From the NCBI GenBank assembly GCA_965371445.1, contig CBDUYN010000031.1:5360-69359 (forward strand): 64,000 nt of DNA, read 5' to 3'. Made by a program: the position numbers and the translations under genes. This DNA comes from DASWIG01 sp965371445 (lineage in GTDB: Bacteria > Acidobacteriota > Thermoanaerobaculia > Multivoradales > J023). Below, one piece after another: positions 26,620 to 34,558 of this stretch; within the stretch, counting starts at the first letter, position 1; each line of letters opens with the position of its first letter. Under the pieces are notes generated by a model. That model did not search any database. It was not told where the DNA came from and saw only the letters and a program-made list of their open reading frames with translations.

Positions 26620-28683
26620 TCAGCCCTGGTGCTCTGGACGCAGAAGATCGAGGATCGTCTTGACCGGCGCGAACGTCGCCGCCGGCACCTCGACAAAAGC
26701 CGTCAGCCAACGCGACATGGCGCCGTTCCACAGCCCCGGATGCTCCAGCCCCAGCACCGGACGCCCCTCGTGCGTCTTCCTGGCGACGAAGACCGCGTCG
26801 GGATCGACGAAGCGCTTGAGGTCGTAGGGCTGCCCCTGGCTGTCGCGCAGACGGCAGACGAGATCCACCGGGTTGAAGTGGGTGGCCTGTCCGAGGATCG
26901 CCGTCTGGTCCTTGCGGCTGCGGTCGACCTGGGAGGTCTCGACGATCTGGAGCGATTCCTCGCTGCGGGCGTTGCGCACCCAGAACGGCCCACCGCCGGT
27001 CTCGCCCATCGCCGGCACCATGCCACAGACCCTCAAGGGCCGCGAGAGAAGCTCGCGGATCCCGGCCTCGTCCTCCGGCACGCGCTCCGCCGTCATGGCA
27101 AAGGACTCGACGAGGAAGCTGCGGGCGTCCTCGAGCCAGTCGGCGTCGCCCGCCGTGGCGCGTTCCTCGATTTCCACGAGCTGGCGCTCGAGGAGGCAGA
27201 GGTAGCCGCCGAGGAGCTTCTTCCACAGCACCACGACGTCGCGCCGGTCGTCGGGCACCACGTTGTCGATGTTCTTGACGTAGACGAGGTCGGCTCCCGC
27301 CTCCGCCAGCTGGCCGAGGTTCTCGATCAGCGATCCGTGGCCGCCGGGACGAAAGACCAGCTTGCCGTCGCCGCCGCGGAAGGGGCCGCCGTCGGGGTCC
27401 GCGGTCACGGTGTCGGTCGAGGGCGCCTGGAAGGAGAAGCCGACCTCGAAGCGGACGTCGAGCTCGGCCTCGAGCCGCGGAGCGACCTCCTTCAAGTACG
27501 AGCGGAAGGGATCCTCGTGGGCCTCCAGAACCGTCAGGTGGAGCTGGCAAAGCCCGTTGCCGGCACGGACGTGGCCGGCGGCCTCGACCATGTGCTCCTC
27601 GAAGGGGGTGCGGGCGTAAGCCCCGCCGTAGTAGTGGAAGGGCACGAGCCCCTTGGGAAGGTGGGCGAGGCCGAGCCCGCCGGCGTCGAGCGCGGCGGCG
27701 AGAAGCGCGGCGCTCCCGGTCTTCTCAAGCGACGTGCCACGCTCCCGGAGCAGCGTGTCGAGCTGATCGCGAAACGGCAGCTCCTTGCGCTTGTCGAAAA
27801 AGCGGGAGACGAAGAAACGCTCGGCGGCTTCCGCCGCGTCGTCCGCGGACTCGCCACGACGGGCCGCGACCAAAGCACTGAACATGCGGCTCGCCGCCCC
27901 GGAGGCGGGCACGAACTTGCTGAAACGACCGGCGGCCGCGGCTTCGGCGTGGAGCTCCAGGAGCTCCTCGTCGCGCTCCTCGTCGAGGACGACGATGCCG
28001 TCGCCTTCCGTGGCCGGACGCACCAGCTCGAGAGCCGTCGGCGGGTTGTGACAAAGCGCCAGCTGACGAAGCATCGCCGCCTCGTCGAGCCCACGCCGCT
28101 CAAGCTCCGCCCGGTCCTCGCCCGTCAGGTCCAAAGGGAAGGACGGCAGGACGTCGCCGAGGTCCCGGAGCCACGAGCCGGCCGCGTCCTTTTTCGAGAG
28201 GAACGGCTCGGCGACCGGCCACTCGATGCCGATGTCCGGGTCGTTCCACAGCACCGTCAGCTCGCCGCCCGGGTCGTAGAACTCCGTACACTTGTACTGG
28301 ACCTGCGCGGTCTTGGAGAGCACGCAGAAGCCGTGGGCGAAGTCCACCGGGATGTAGAGCTGACGGAAGTTCTCGGCCGAGAGGATCTCGCCGTACCACT
28401 TGCCGAACGTCGGCGAGCCGCGGCGGATGTCGACCGCGACGTCGAAGACCTCGCCCTCGACGACGCGCACCAGCTTCCCCTGCGGCCGGCGGTACTGGGC
28501 GTGGAGCCCACGCAGCGTCCCCTTCGTCGACTGCGAGTGGTTGTCCTGGACGAAGCGCACCGCCAGACCCTCCTCGCGAAACTTCTTTTCGTGGTACGTC
28601 TCGACGAAGAATCCCCGGTCGTCACGGAGGACGGAGGGCTCCAGCACGAGCACCCCCGGAAGCGGCGTCTTTCGTATCCTCAT
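26620..28683 (-). CDS. dTDP-4-dehydrorhamnose 3,5-epimerase fused to DUF4301
   Basis: A 687-residue two-domain protein. Residues 1 to about 180 are RfbC: TPLPGVLVLEPSVLRDDRGFF, FVQDNHSQSTKGTLRGLHAQ, GEVFDVAVDIRRGSPTFGKW, IPVDFAHGFCVLS. Residues about 185-687 are DUF4301, an uncharacterised family. Two parts of the latter resemble UDP-sugar pyrophosphorylases: FVPASGAASRMF where a glycine-rich nucleotide loop is expected, and RPGGHGSLIENLGQLAEAGA followed by DLVYVKNIDN, like the HGxGxLxxAL...NxDN of that superfamily. The start overlaps the rfbB stop as ATGA. Fusion and operon position suggest DUF4301 acts in NDP-sugar metabolism. Confidence 0.85.
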   Translation of the reverse strand: MRIRKTPLPGVLVLEPSVLRDDRGFFVETYHEKKFREEGLAVRFVQDNHSQSTKGTLRGLHAQYRRPQGKLVRVVEGEVFDVAVDIRRGSPTFGKWYGEILSAENFRQLYIPVDFAHGFCVLSKTAQVQYKCTEFYDPGGELTVLWNDPDIGIEWPVAEPFLSKKDAAGSWLRDLGDVLPSFPLDLTGEDRAELERRGLDEAAMLRQLALCHNPPTALELVRPATEGDGIVVLDEERDEELLELHAEAAAAGRFSKFVPASGAASRMFSALVAARRGESADDAAEAAERFFVSRFFDKRKELPFRDQLDTLLRERGTSLEKTGSAALLAAALDAGGLGLAHLPKGLVPFHYYGGAYARTPFEEHMVEAAGHVRAGNGLCQLHLTVLEAHEDPFRSYLKEVAPRLEAELDVRFEVGFSFQAPSTDTVTADPDGGPFRGGDGKLVFRPGGHGSLIENLGQLAEAGADLVYVKNIDNVVPDDRRDVVVLWKKLLGGYLCLLERQLVEIEERATAGDADWLEDARSFLVESFAMTAERVPEDEAGIRELLSRPLRVCGMVPAMGETGGGPFWVRNARSEESLQIVETSQVDRSRKDQTAILGQATHFNPVDLVCRLRDSQGQPYDLKRFVDPDAVFVARKTHEGRPVLGLEHPGLWNGAMSRWLTAFVEVPAATFAPVKTILDLLRPEHQG

Positions 28684-29783
28684 CCCTCGGTCTCCTTCTC
28701 CTTCGTCTCCTCGCTCAGCCCGATCCGCTGGCGGGCTCCCTTTCCGGCCTCGACCGCCTCGCACCAGGCGCGGTTCCCGAGGTACCAGCGCACCGTCTCC
28801 GCGAGGCCCGACTCGAAGTCGTGCCGCGGCTCAAAGCCGAGCTCCCTCTCGACCTTGGAGCTGTCGATCGCGTAGCGCCGGTCGTGCCCCGGACGGTCCT
28901 TGACGAAGGTCTTCAAGTCCCGGTAGGTACGTCCGTCAAGCCGTGGGTTCTCGGCCGCCGGCAGCTCCTCTTCAAGCACCTCGCAGATGCCGTCGATCAC
29001 CGCCAGGTTCGTGCGCTCGCTCTTGCCGCCCAGGTTGTACTTCTCTCCCGGCCGGCCGCGCTCCAGGACCTCGAGGATCCCCTCGCAGTGGTCCTCGACG
29101 TAGATCCAGTCGCGGACGTTTAGGCCGTCGCCGTAGACCGGCAAGTCCTTGCCGTCGATCGCGTTCAGGATCATCAGCGGGATGAGCTTCTCCGGGAACT
29201 GGTACGGCCCGTAGTTGTTGGAGCAGTTGGTCAGAAGCGCCGGCAGCCCATAGGTCTTGAAGTAGGCCCGCACCAGGTGGTCGGCCGAGGCCTTCGACGC
29301 CGCGTAGGGCGAGTTGGGCGCGTAGGGCGTGGTCTCGGAAAAAAGCCCCGCCGGACCGAGGGAGCCGTAGACCTCGTCGGTCGAGACGTGGAGGAAGCGG
29401 AAGCCGTCGCGCTCCTCGGCACCGAGCTCAGCCACGTACTGGCGGGCCGCCTCCAGGAGCTCGAAGGTCCCGACGATGTTCGTATGGATGAACTCCCCGG
29501 GGCCGTCGATCGAGCGGTCGACGTGGCTCTCGGCGGCGAAGTTCAGGACCGCCGTCGGCCGCAGCTCGGCGAAGAGCCGGCGGACGGCCTCGCGGTCGGT
29601 GATGTCGTCCTCGACGAAGCGGAAGCGGGCCTCGTCGGCGACGTCTTGTAAGCTCTCCAAGCTCCCGGCGTAGGTGAGCTTGTCGAGCACGGCCACCTCC
29701 GCCTCCGGACGGTGCCGCAGCACCCGGCGGACGAAGTTCGAACCGATGAAACCGGCCCCGCCGGTGATGATCATCCTGGTCAT
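28680..29783 (-). CDS. rfbB: dTDP-glucose 4,6-dehydratase
   Basis: A 367-residue short-chain dehydrogenase family enzyme that converts dTDP-glucose to dTDP-4-keto-6-deoxyglucose. Visible: NAD motif GGAGFIGSNFVRRVL, NFAAESHVDRSID, catalytic STDEVYG, YAASKASADHLVRAY and NCSNNYGPYQFPEKLIPLMI. The start MTRMIITGG is preceded by GAGAGG. The gene overlaps the epimerase fusion by four bases. rfbA and rfbD are not in the window. Confidence 0.95.
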   Translation of the reverse strand: MTRMIITGGAGFIGSNFVRRVLRHRPEAEVAVLDKLTYAGSLESLQDVADEARFRFVEDDITDREAVRRLFAELRPTAVLNFAAESHVDRSIDGPGEFIHTNIVGTFELLEAARQYVAELGAEERDGFRFLHVSTDEVYGSLGPAGLFSETTPYAPNSPYAASKASADHLVRAYFKTYGLPALLTNCSNNYGPYQFPEKLIPLMILNAIDGKDLPVYGDGLNVRDWIYVEDHCEGILEVLERGRPGEKYNLGGKSERTNLAVIDGICEVLEEELPAAENPRLDGRTYRDLKTFVKDRPGHDRRYAIDSSKVERELGFEPRHDFESGLAETVRWYLGNRAWCEAVEAGKGARQRIGLSEETKEKETEG

Positions 29784-29938
29784 GGTGCCTCTCGCCTGGA
29801 ATTCGTGGGTTGCCGCCGCCGGCCCGAAGCTCCGGCGCGCCGGGCGAGTATACCCCCTGAGCCGATCCGCGGGCGGCGGGCCGCGGTCGCTCCGGACGTG
29901 GATCCTGCCCAATCGGCGAAAAAAATCCCGGGAAGGTA

Positions 29939-29967
29939 TTGACAGCCCATAGCCGGGTCGCTATAGT
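29939..29967 (+). promoter_or_regulatory. Consensus sigma-70 promoter of a small RNA
   Basis: TTGACA (29939-29944), exactly 17 bases, TATAGT (29962-29967). This is the best match to the sigma-70 consensus noticed in the window and sits in a GC-rich background where such a match is unlikely by chance. Confidence 0.85.
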
Positions 29968-29974
29968 CCATCCT

Positions 29975-30041
29975 GCGAGGGGGCAAAATCCTCCTCTCAT
30001 CCCTCCCAACGAGGGGCGCCAAGCGCCCCTCCTTTTTTTTT
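29975..30041 (+). ncRNA. Putative 67-nt small RNA
   Basis: A transcript from about 29975 would end in the U-run of an intrinsic terminator at 30041. Predicted structure: a 5' hairpin GAGGGGG-CAAAAT-CCTCCTC (29977-29996, one G-U pair), a 14-base single-stranded linker containing CCCTCCC (30001-30007), then the terminator hairpin. There is no start codon or reading frame. The exposed CCUCCC is complementary to Shine-Dalgarno sequences, a common seed in base-pairing regulatory RNAs. It lies between divergent rfbB and the MarR gene. Alternative: a terminated leader of the MarR gene, but that gene starts 125 bases downstream and has its own operator. Confidence 0.7.
30011..30041 (+). terminator. 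Intrinsic terminator of the small RNA
   Basis: GAGGGGCGC, loop CAA, GCGCCCCTC: a perfect 9-bp stem with a three-base loop, one C, then nine T residues (30033-30041). Confidence 0.92.
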
Positions 30042-30116
30042 GTCCTCACTCTTGAGGACCACGCCCTCGACGGGCTCCCGGCGGCAACTGGGCCATTGCC
30101 GAGCAAAAGACCATTT

Positions 30117-30150
30117 AGTCTAAATTTGACTGGCCTAGTCAACTGTTGAC
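30117..30150 (+). promoter_or_regulatory. Overlapping palindromic operators upstream of the MarR gene
   Basis: TTGACT-GGCCT-AGTCAA (30126-30142) and GTCAAC-T-GTTGAC (30138-30150) are perfect inverted repeats sharing a half-site; a weaker AGTC...GACT pair starts at 30117. Sizes fit dimeric MarR binding. They end 16 bases before the MarR start, consistent with autorepression. TATGAT at 30154-30159 could be a -10 element, which would put the transcript start at or next to the ATG (leaderless). Confidence 0.7.
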
Positions 30151-30166
30151 GTGATATGATGGCCGC

Positions 30167-30667
30167 ATGATGAGCTCATTTCAAGGAACCCTACAAGACG
30201 AGCTCCGGCAATCCCGTCCCTTCCACTCGACGAGTCAGGAGGCGGTCCTGGGGCTCTTTCGTACCACGGACATCGTCCAGCGGCAGTATGCGCAGCTGCT
30301 CAAGGACTACGACGTCACCCTCCAGCAGTACAACGTCCTGCGGATTCTGCGAGGCGCTGGCGAGAAGGGTCTGCCGACCCTGACGATCGCCGAACGTATG
30401 GTGGAGCACTCCCCGGGGATCACCCGCTTGATCGACCGTCTGGAGAGACGGGGCTGGGTCGAGCGTCACCGGCCGCAGGGAGACCGGCGGCAGGTCTTGT
30501 GCAGGATCACCCGAGAAGGCCTCGAAGTCCTCGAGCACACCGACCGTCCCGTCGACGCTCTCGACGACCGCTGCCTGGAGATGCTCGACGGCGAGGAGCT
30601 CCGCAAGCTGATCGAGCTCCTCGACCGGGTGCGCGACGCGCGCGACGACGCGGCGGTAGCCGCCTGA
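30167..30667 (+). CDS. MarR family transcriptional regulator
   Basis: A 166-residue winged-helix regulator: LFRTTDIVQRQYAQLLKDYDVTLQQYNVLRIL dimerisation/entry helices, recognition region LTIAERMVEHSPGITRLIDRLERRGWVERHR, and wing DRRQVLCRITREGLEVLE. MarR proteins are usually repressors released by phenolic or oxidant ligands. The palindromic operator just upstream suggests autoregulation. No Shine-Dalgarno is visible before the ATGATG start. The likely target besides itself is unknown; the sterol-desaturase-like gene follows in the same direction after 148 bases. Confidence 0.9.
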   Translation: MMSSFQGTLQDELRQSRPFHSTSQEAVLGLFRTTDIVQRQYAQLLKDYDVTLQQYNVLRILRGAGEKGLPTLTIAERMVEHSPGITRLIDRLERRGWVERHRPQGDRRQVLCRITREGLEVLEHTDRPVDALDDRCLEMLDGEELRKLIELLDRVRDARDDAAVAA

Positions 30668-30815
30668 GCTCGGAGCGAAACGCCCGAGCCGGGGTGGGAA
30701 GCTCCCGAAAAGGGGGCTGGGGATGCCTGTCGCCCCATCGATCGGGGCGCTCACCCTGGCCTGGGTCGCGGCGTGGGGATAGGATGTCGGCCGTCCTGCC
30801 GGAAGGAGCCCGAGC

Positions 30816-32231
30816 ATGGAAGGCATGAATCTCATCGCGCTGTCGATCCCGATCTTTTTCATCCTGATCGGCGTCGAGCTCCTCGTGGCCCGCCACGAGG
30901 GGCGCAAGGTCTACCGTCTGAACGACTCGATCAACGACCTGAACCTCGGCACCCTGCAGCAGATCCTGGGGGTCTTCTCCAAGGTCGTCGTCTTCGGCGC
31001 CTACCTGGCCCTCTACGAGGCCTGGCACCTCTTCGAGATCCCACAGGGCTCGGCCCCGACGTGGGTCCTGTGCTTTCTCGGCGTCGACTTCTTCTACTAC
31101 TGGTTCCACCGGGTGAGCCACGAGGTGAACCTGCCCTGGGGGGCGCACATCGTCCACCACTCGAGCGAGGAGTACAACCTGACGGTGGCGTTGCGCCAGG
31201 GGGCGTTCCAGCCGCTCTTCAGCTGGATTTTTTACCTGCCGCTGGCGCTCCTGGGCTTCCCACCGCTCATCTTCCTGGCCTGCTCGTCGCTCAACACGCT
31301 CTACCAGTTCTGGATCCACACCCGGCTGATCGGCAAGCTCGGCTTCCTGGAATGGTTCCTGAACACGCCCTCGCACCACCGGGTGCACCACGGCTGCGAC
31401 GCGAAGTACATCGACAAGAACTACGCCGGGACGCTGATCGTCTGGGACCGCCTCTTCGGCACCTTCCAGGTCGAGGAAGAGGAGCCGACCTACGGCCTCA
31501 CGAAGCCGCTCGCGAGCTGGAACCCGTTGTGGGCGAACGTCCACTACTACTCCGATCTCATTCGGGCAGGACGCCATGCGCCGAGCTGGCGCGAGAAGAT
31601 CCGGCTCTGGTTCCTGGCGCCGGCAGCGAAGCCCGACTGGGCGGAGCAGGGCCTCGGGACGCCGAGCGGCACGAAGACACCGCTCACCGACGGCGAGGCG
31701 GGCAAGTACGACACCCGCGCGCCGCGGCGTCTCGGCGGCTACGTCCTCGTGCAGTACGGCGTCATCGTGTTGTTGACGCTTTACCTCCTCTACCGTGGTG
31801 CGGACCTCTCGTGGTGGGGCCGCGCCGGGGTGGCGCTTCTGATCGCCTGGACGGCGACCAACCTGGGCGGCATCTTCGAGCGGCGGAGGTGGCTCCTCTA
31901 CTCCGAGCCGCTGCGCCTCGGCGCGCTCTGGGGCGCGGGGATCGCCATGGCGTCGGAGCTCGGGACGGCGTCGGCGGTCGCCGCTGCGGCCGGTGGGGCG
32001 TTGCTGGCGGGCTTTTTTGCGTCGTGGGTCTTGGCGCGCCGCGATGCCTTTCGCGGTGCGACCGCTGGGCGCGATCAGGAGCGGATGGAGAGCCTTCGGC
32101 GCGGTATCGCCGATCTGTGTCAGGTGCTCGACGTCGAATGGACGGAGACGCGTCGGGCTGTCGTCGAAGCCATGGGGCTTGCCGAGCTCGAAGCGCTTCG
32201 GGAGAGGCTCGTCCGGGCACGGACGTGGTAG
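30816..32231 (+). CDS. Fatty acid hydroxylase/sterol desaturase superfamily membrane protein
   Basis: A 471-residue polytopic membrane protein with the di-iron histidine motifs HRVSH, HIVHHSSE and HHRVHHG, spaced as in the sterol desaturase/alkylglycerol monooxygenase group. The N-terminal 260 residues form the catalytic part; the C-terminal region adds about four more transmembrane helices and a soluble tail, an architecture like alkylglycerol monooxygenase. It probably hydroxylates or desaturates a lipid. GGAAGGAG lies eight bases before the ATG. Confidence 0.88.
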   Translation: MEGMNLIALSIPIFFILIGVELLVARHEGRKVYRLNDSINDLNLGTLQQILGVFSKVVVFGAYLALYEAWHLFEIPQGSAPTWVLCFLGVDFFYYWFHRVSHEVNLPWGAHIVHHSSEEYNLTVALRQGAFQPLFSWIFYLPLALLGFPPLIFLACSSLNTLYQFWIHTRLIGKLGFLEWFLNTPSHHRVHHGCDAKYIDKNYAGTLIVWDRLFGTFQVEEEEPTYGLTKPLASWNPLWANVHYYSDLIRAGRHAPSWREKIRLWFLAPAAKPDWAEQGLGTPSGTKTPLTDGEAGKYDTRAPRRLGGYVLVQYGVIVLLTLYLLYRGADLSWWGRAGVALLIAWTATNLGGIFERRRWLLYSEPLRLGALWGAGIAMASELGTASAVAAAAGGALLAGFFASWVLARRDAFRGATAGRDQERMESLRRGIADLCQVLDVEWTETRRAVVEAMGLAELEALRERLVRARTW

Positions 32232-32242
32232 TCAGGGGACCG

Positions 32243-33205
32243 TCAGGTCGCCTTCAGCTGACGGGTAAGAATCGGCACGACCTCAAAAAGGTCGCCGACG
32301 ATCCCGTAGTCACAGCCCTGCATCATGGCCGCGTCACGATCCGTGTTGATCGCGACGAGGGTACCCGCCGTCCCCATTCCGGCGAAGTGCTGCGCGGCAC
32401 CGGAGATTCCGCACGCGACGTAGAGACGCGGGGAAACCGTCGTTCCGGTCAGCCCGACCTGCATCGAATGCGGGACCCACCCGGCGTCGACCGCGACCCG
32501 GGAGGCCCCTACGGCCGCCCCGAGGACCTCGGCGCACTCCCGCAGGGCCTCGAAGCTCTCGCCTCCCCCCATCCCGCGTCCACCCGAGATGATGATCTCC
32601 GCTTCGGTCAGCGGGACTTCCCGAGAATCGCCTTCTCGCAGCTCCACGGCTTTGACTCCCGTCTCTTCGACGCCCCAAACGAACGAGACGACCTCCCCCT
32701 CTCCCGGACGCCGCCTGGGTTCGACCGCGTTCGGCCGAACGCGGCCCGGCCGCAGCCCGAAGACCGGACACCTCCCCCAGGCTCGGATCGTGGCGAGCGA
32801 CTTGCCCGAATAGAGGAGCTTCGTCGCGGTCGAGGCGTCGAGGTCGACGTCGAGGCAGTCGAGGACGAGGGAGGTGTCGAGGGCCGCGGCAATGCGGGCA
32901 AGCAGATCCCGGCCGGCCTGGCTCGACAGCCCGAGCAGGACGTCGAGCCCGAGCTCCTCCACGGCCCGGACCACGGCCTGGGCCCGGACGTCGGGGCCCC
33001 AGGCCAGGGAGCACGCATCCGAGCGAACGTCGACGGTCTTGTCGACACCGTGGTCGCGGAGCTCGTCCTGGCAGCCCTCGATGCTTCCCTCGAAGGTCAG
33101 TGCCCACAGCTCGTGTCCCTCGCCCTGCCCGGCGGTGACGACACCCAGCATGGCGGGCTTCATCCGGCCGCGCTGCTCTTCGACGAGGACGCCAACTCTC
33201 TTCAC
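32243..33205 (-). CDS. etfA: Electron transfer flavoprotein, alpha subunit
   Basis: A 320-residue EtfA-type protein. The C-terminal FAD domain is clear: ISGGRGMGGGESFEALRECAEVLGAAVGASRVAVDAGWV, QVGLTGTTVSPRLYVACGISGAAQHFAGM and VAINTDRDAAMMQGCDYGIVGD. It accepts electrons from flavin dehydrogenases and passes them to the quinone pool. I choose the GTG at 33205 (spacing of nine from AGAAGG); GTG at 33211 is possible. It is the last gene of the sarcosine oxidation operon, 13 bases after etfB. Confidence 0.9.
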   Translation of the reverse strand: MKRVGVLVEEQRGRMKPAMLGVVTAGQGEGHELWALTFEGSIEGCQDELRDHGVDKTVDVRSDACSLAWGPDVRAQAVVRAVEELGLDVLLGLSSQAGRDLLARIAAALDTSLVLDCLDVDLDASTATKLLYSGKSLATIRAWGRCPVFGLRPGRVRPNAVEPRRRPGEGEVVSFVWGVEETGVKAVELREGDSREVPLTEAEIIISGGRGMGGGESFEALRECAEVLGAAVGASRVAVDAGWVPHSMQVGLTGTTVSPRLYVACGISGAAQHFAGMGTAGTLVAINTDRDAAMMQGCDYGIVGDLFEVVPILTRQLKAT

Positions 33206-33218
33206 GGCCACTTTCCTT

Positions 33219-33974
33219 CTAAAGGACGCGGGCTTCCTCACGAAGCCGTCGAACGAGCTCCGCGACCGCCTCTTCGGGGTCACCCTCCAGGATCACCTTC
33301 CGCCGCCGCTCGACGGCCGGCCGCAGCTCCAGGATCTCGGTCCCGGCAGCGGGCGGCTCGATCTCCAGGACGGCCCAGTCGAGCGTCTCGACAGGCTTTC
33401 GACGCGCCTTCAAAAGCTGCGGCAGCGTGGGGTTGCGCGGCCTGTTCAACGCCTTGCTGACGCCGATCACACACGGCAACGCCACCTTGAGCACCTGCCG
33501 GGCGCCGTCCTCCCGCTCACATTCCACCGTCAAGGCGCCGTCCTCGTAGACTAGCGCCGCCACGTCGCTCGCGACTTGCCAGCCCAGATTCGCGGCCAGC
33601 CGAAACGGGACCTGGGAGCCCTGCGAGTCGACGGATTTCTTGCCCGTCAGGACGATGTCGCCCCCGCCGTCGCGGCGGATCGCCGCCGCCAAGCCCCGAG
33701 CCGTCCGGAGGCCGTCCGGAGGACGCTCCGCCACCACGTGGAGCCCCCGGTCGGTGCCCATCGCCAGCGCCCGCTCCAGCGTGGTGGACGCCTCGCTCCT
33801 TCCCACCGTCACGGCGACGACTTCGGCGTCCGTCTGCGCGGCAAGCCCGACGGCGGCCTCGACGGCGTGCAGGTCGAAAGGGTTGAAATACGGATCGCGC
33901 TCTTCGATCCGTCCTTCACCCTCGCCCAGGACGGCCGAGCCCGCGGCGTGCTTGACGCAAACGTAGATCTTCAT
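33219..33974 (-). CDS. etfB: Electron transfer flavoprotein, beta subunit
   Basis: A 251-residue EtfB: MKIYVCVKHAAGS start, NPFDLHAVEAAVGL, VVAVTVGRSEASTTLERALAMGTDRGLHV, DIVLTGKKSVDSQGSQVP and CVIGVSKALNRPRNPTLPQLLKARRKPV. It binds the AMP cofactor and docks the partner dehydrogenase. The start overlaps the stop of the preceding sarcosine oxidase-like gene as ATGA, so production is coupled to that enzyme. Confidence 0.92.
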   Translation of the reverse strand: MKIYVCVKHAAGSAVLGEGEGRIEERDPYFNPFDLHAVEAAVGLAAQTDAEVVAVTVGRSEASTTLERALAMGTDRGLHVVAERPPDGLRTARGLAAAIRRDGGGDIVLTGKKSVDSQGSQVPFRLAANLGWQVASDVAALVYEDGALTVECEREDGARQVLKVALPCVIGVSKALNRPRNPTLPQLLKARRKPVETLDWAVLEIEPPAAGTEILELRPAVERRRKVILEGDPEEAVAELVRRLREEARVL

Positions 33975-34558
33975 CTCAAACAGTACCGCCGCAAGGCGTC
34001 CTCCCCGGCAGGACGCAGGCCCAGCGGCTCTCCGGCATGAAGGACGCTTCTCGTGATGTCCTGGCCGTAGCCGCGCGGGCACGCGACGAGGACGCCGGAG
34101 CTTGCGAGGACCACGACCTGGCAAGGGACGTGAGAGAAAGGACCCTGGAGCAAGAACGGAGGGGTCCGTCCGGGGCGGCCCAGGTCCAGGTTCGTCAGCT
34201 GCTCGGTTACTGCGAAGACGTTCCGGCCGAGCAGAGCGAAAAAAGCCGTCGCGTCCGTCATGTCGGTGAACGACGGCGATACCGGAAGCCGTGCCAGTTG
34301 TCCGTCCAGGTGGCAGACCGACACCTGCGTACGGTTCATGCGGTTGACGAGCACGGCGCCGTTCAAAAGGCATTCGCCCGGTTCCTCGGGGATCTCCAAT
34401 CCCTCAAAGGGCGCCTGCAGATCCCAGCGGGGGCAATGGCTCAGGTCCACCATGTACGGCCCCTCGCCCTCGTCCTCGTACTCCAGGACGACTTGCCAGC
34501 CGTCTCGGCTCTCGGTCCTCGCCGGAGGAACCGCGAACGAAATCGGAGACCGCCTCAT
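33971..34558 (-). CDS. Sarcosine oxidase gamma subunit-like protein
   Basis: A 195-residue protein placed where soxG lies in canonical soxBDAG operons and coupled by ATGA overlaps on both sides. Sequence resembles the truncated GcvT-like fold of SoxG only distantly (FTDMTDATAFFALLGRNVFAVTEQLTNLDL, FLLQGPFSHVPCQVVVLASSGVLVACPRGYG). A Cys pair near the start (LSHCPRWDLQAP) is notable. Assignment depends mainly on context. Confidence 0.65.
   Translation of the reverse strand: MRRSPISFAVPPARTESRDGWQVVLEYEDEGEGPYMVDLSHCPRWDLQAPFEGLEIPEEPGECLLNGAVLVNRMNRTQVSVCHLDGQLARLPVSPSFTDMTDATAFFALLGRNVFAVTEQLTNLDLGRPGRTPPFLLQGPFSHVPCQVVVLASSGVLVACPRGYGQDITRSVLHAGEPLGLRPAGEDALRRYCLR

Noticed and set aside
29975..30041. 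Transcription attenuator of the MarR gene
   Set aside because: The terminator ends 125 bases before the MarR start, the MarR gene has its own operator and -10-like element, and no leader peptide or antiterminator pairing is evident.
30106..30116. Third copy of the GCAAAAGAC dispersed repeat upstream of the MarR gene
   Set aside because: Only about 11 bases (GAGCAAAAGAC) match; the rest diverges, so it may be coincidence.
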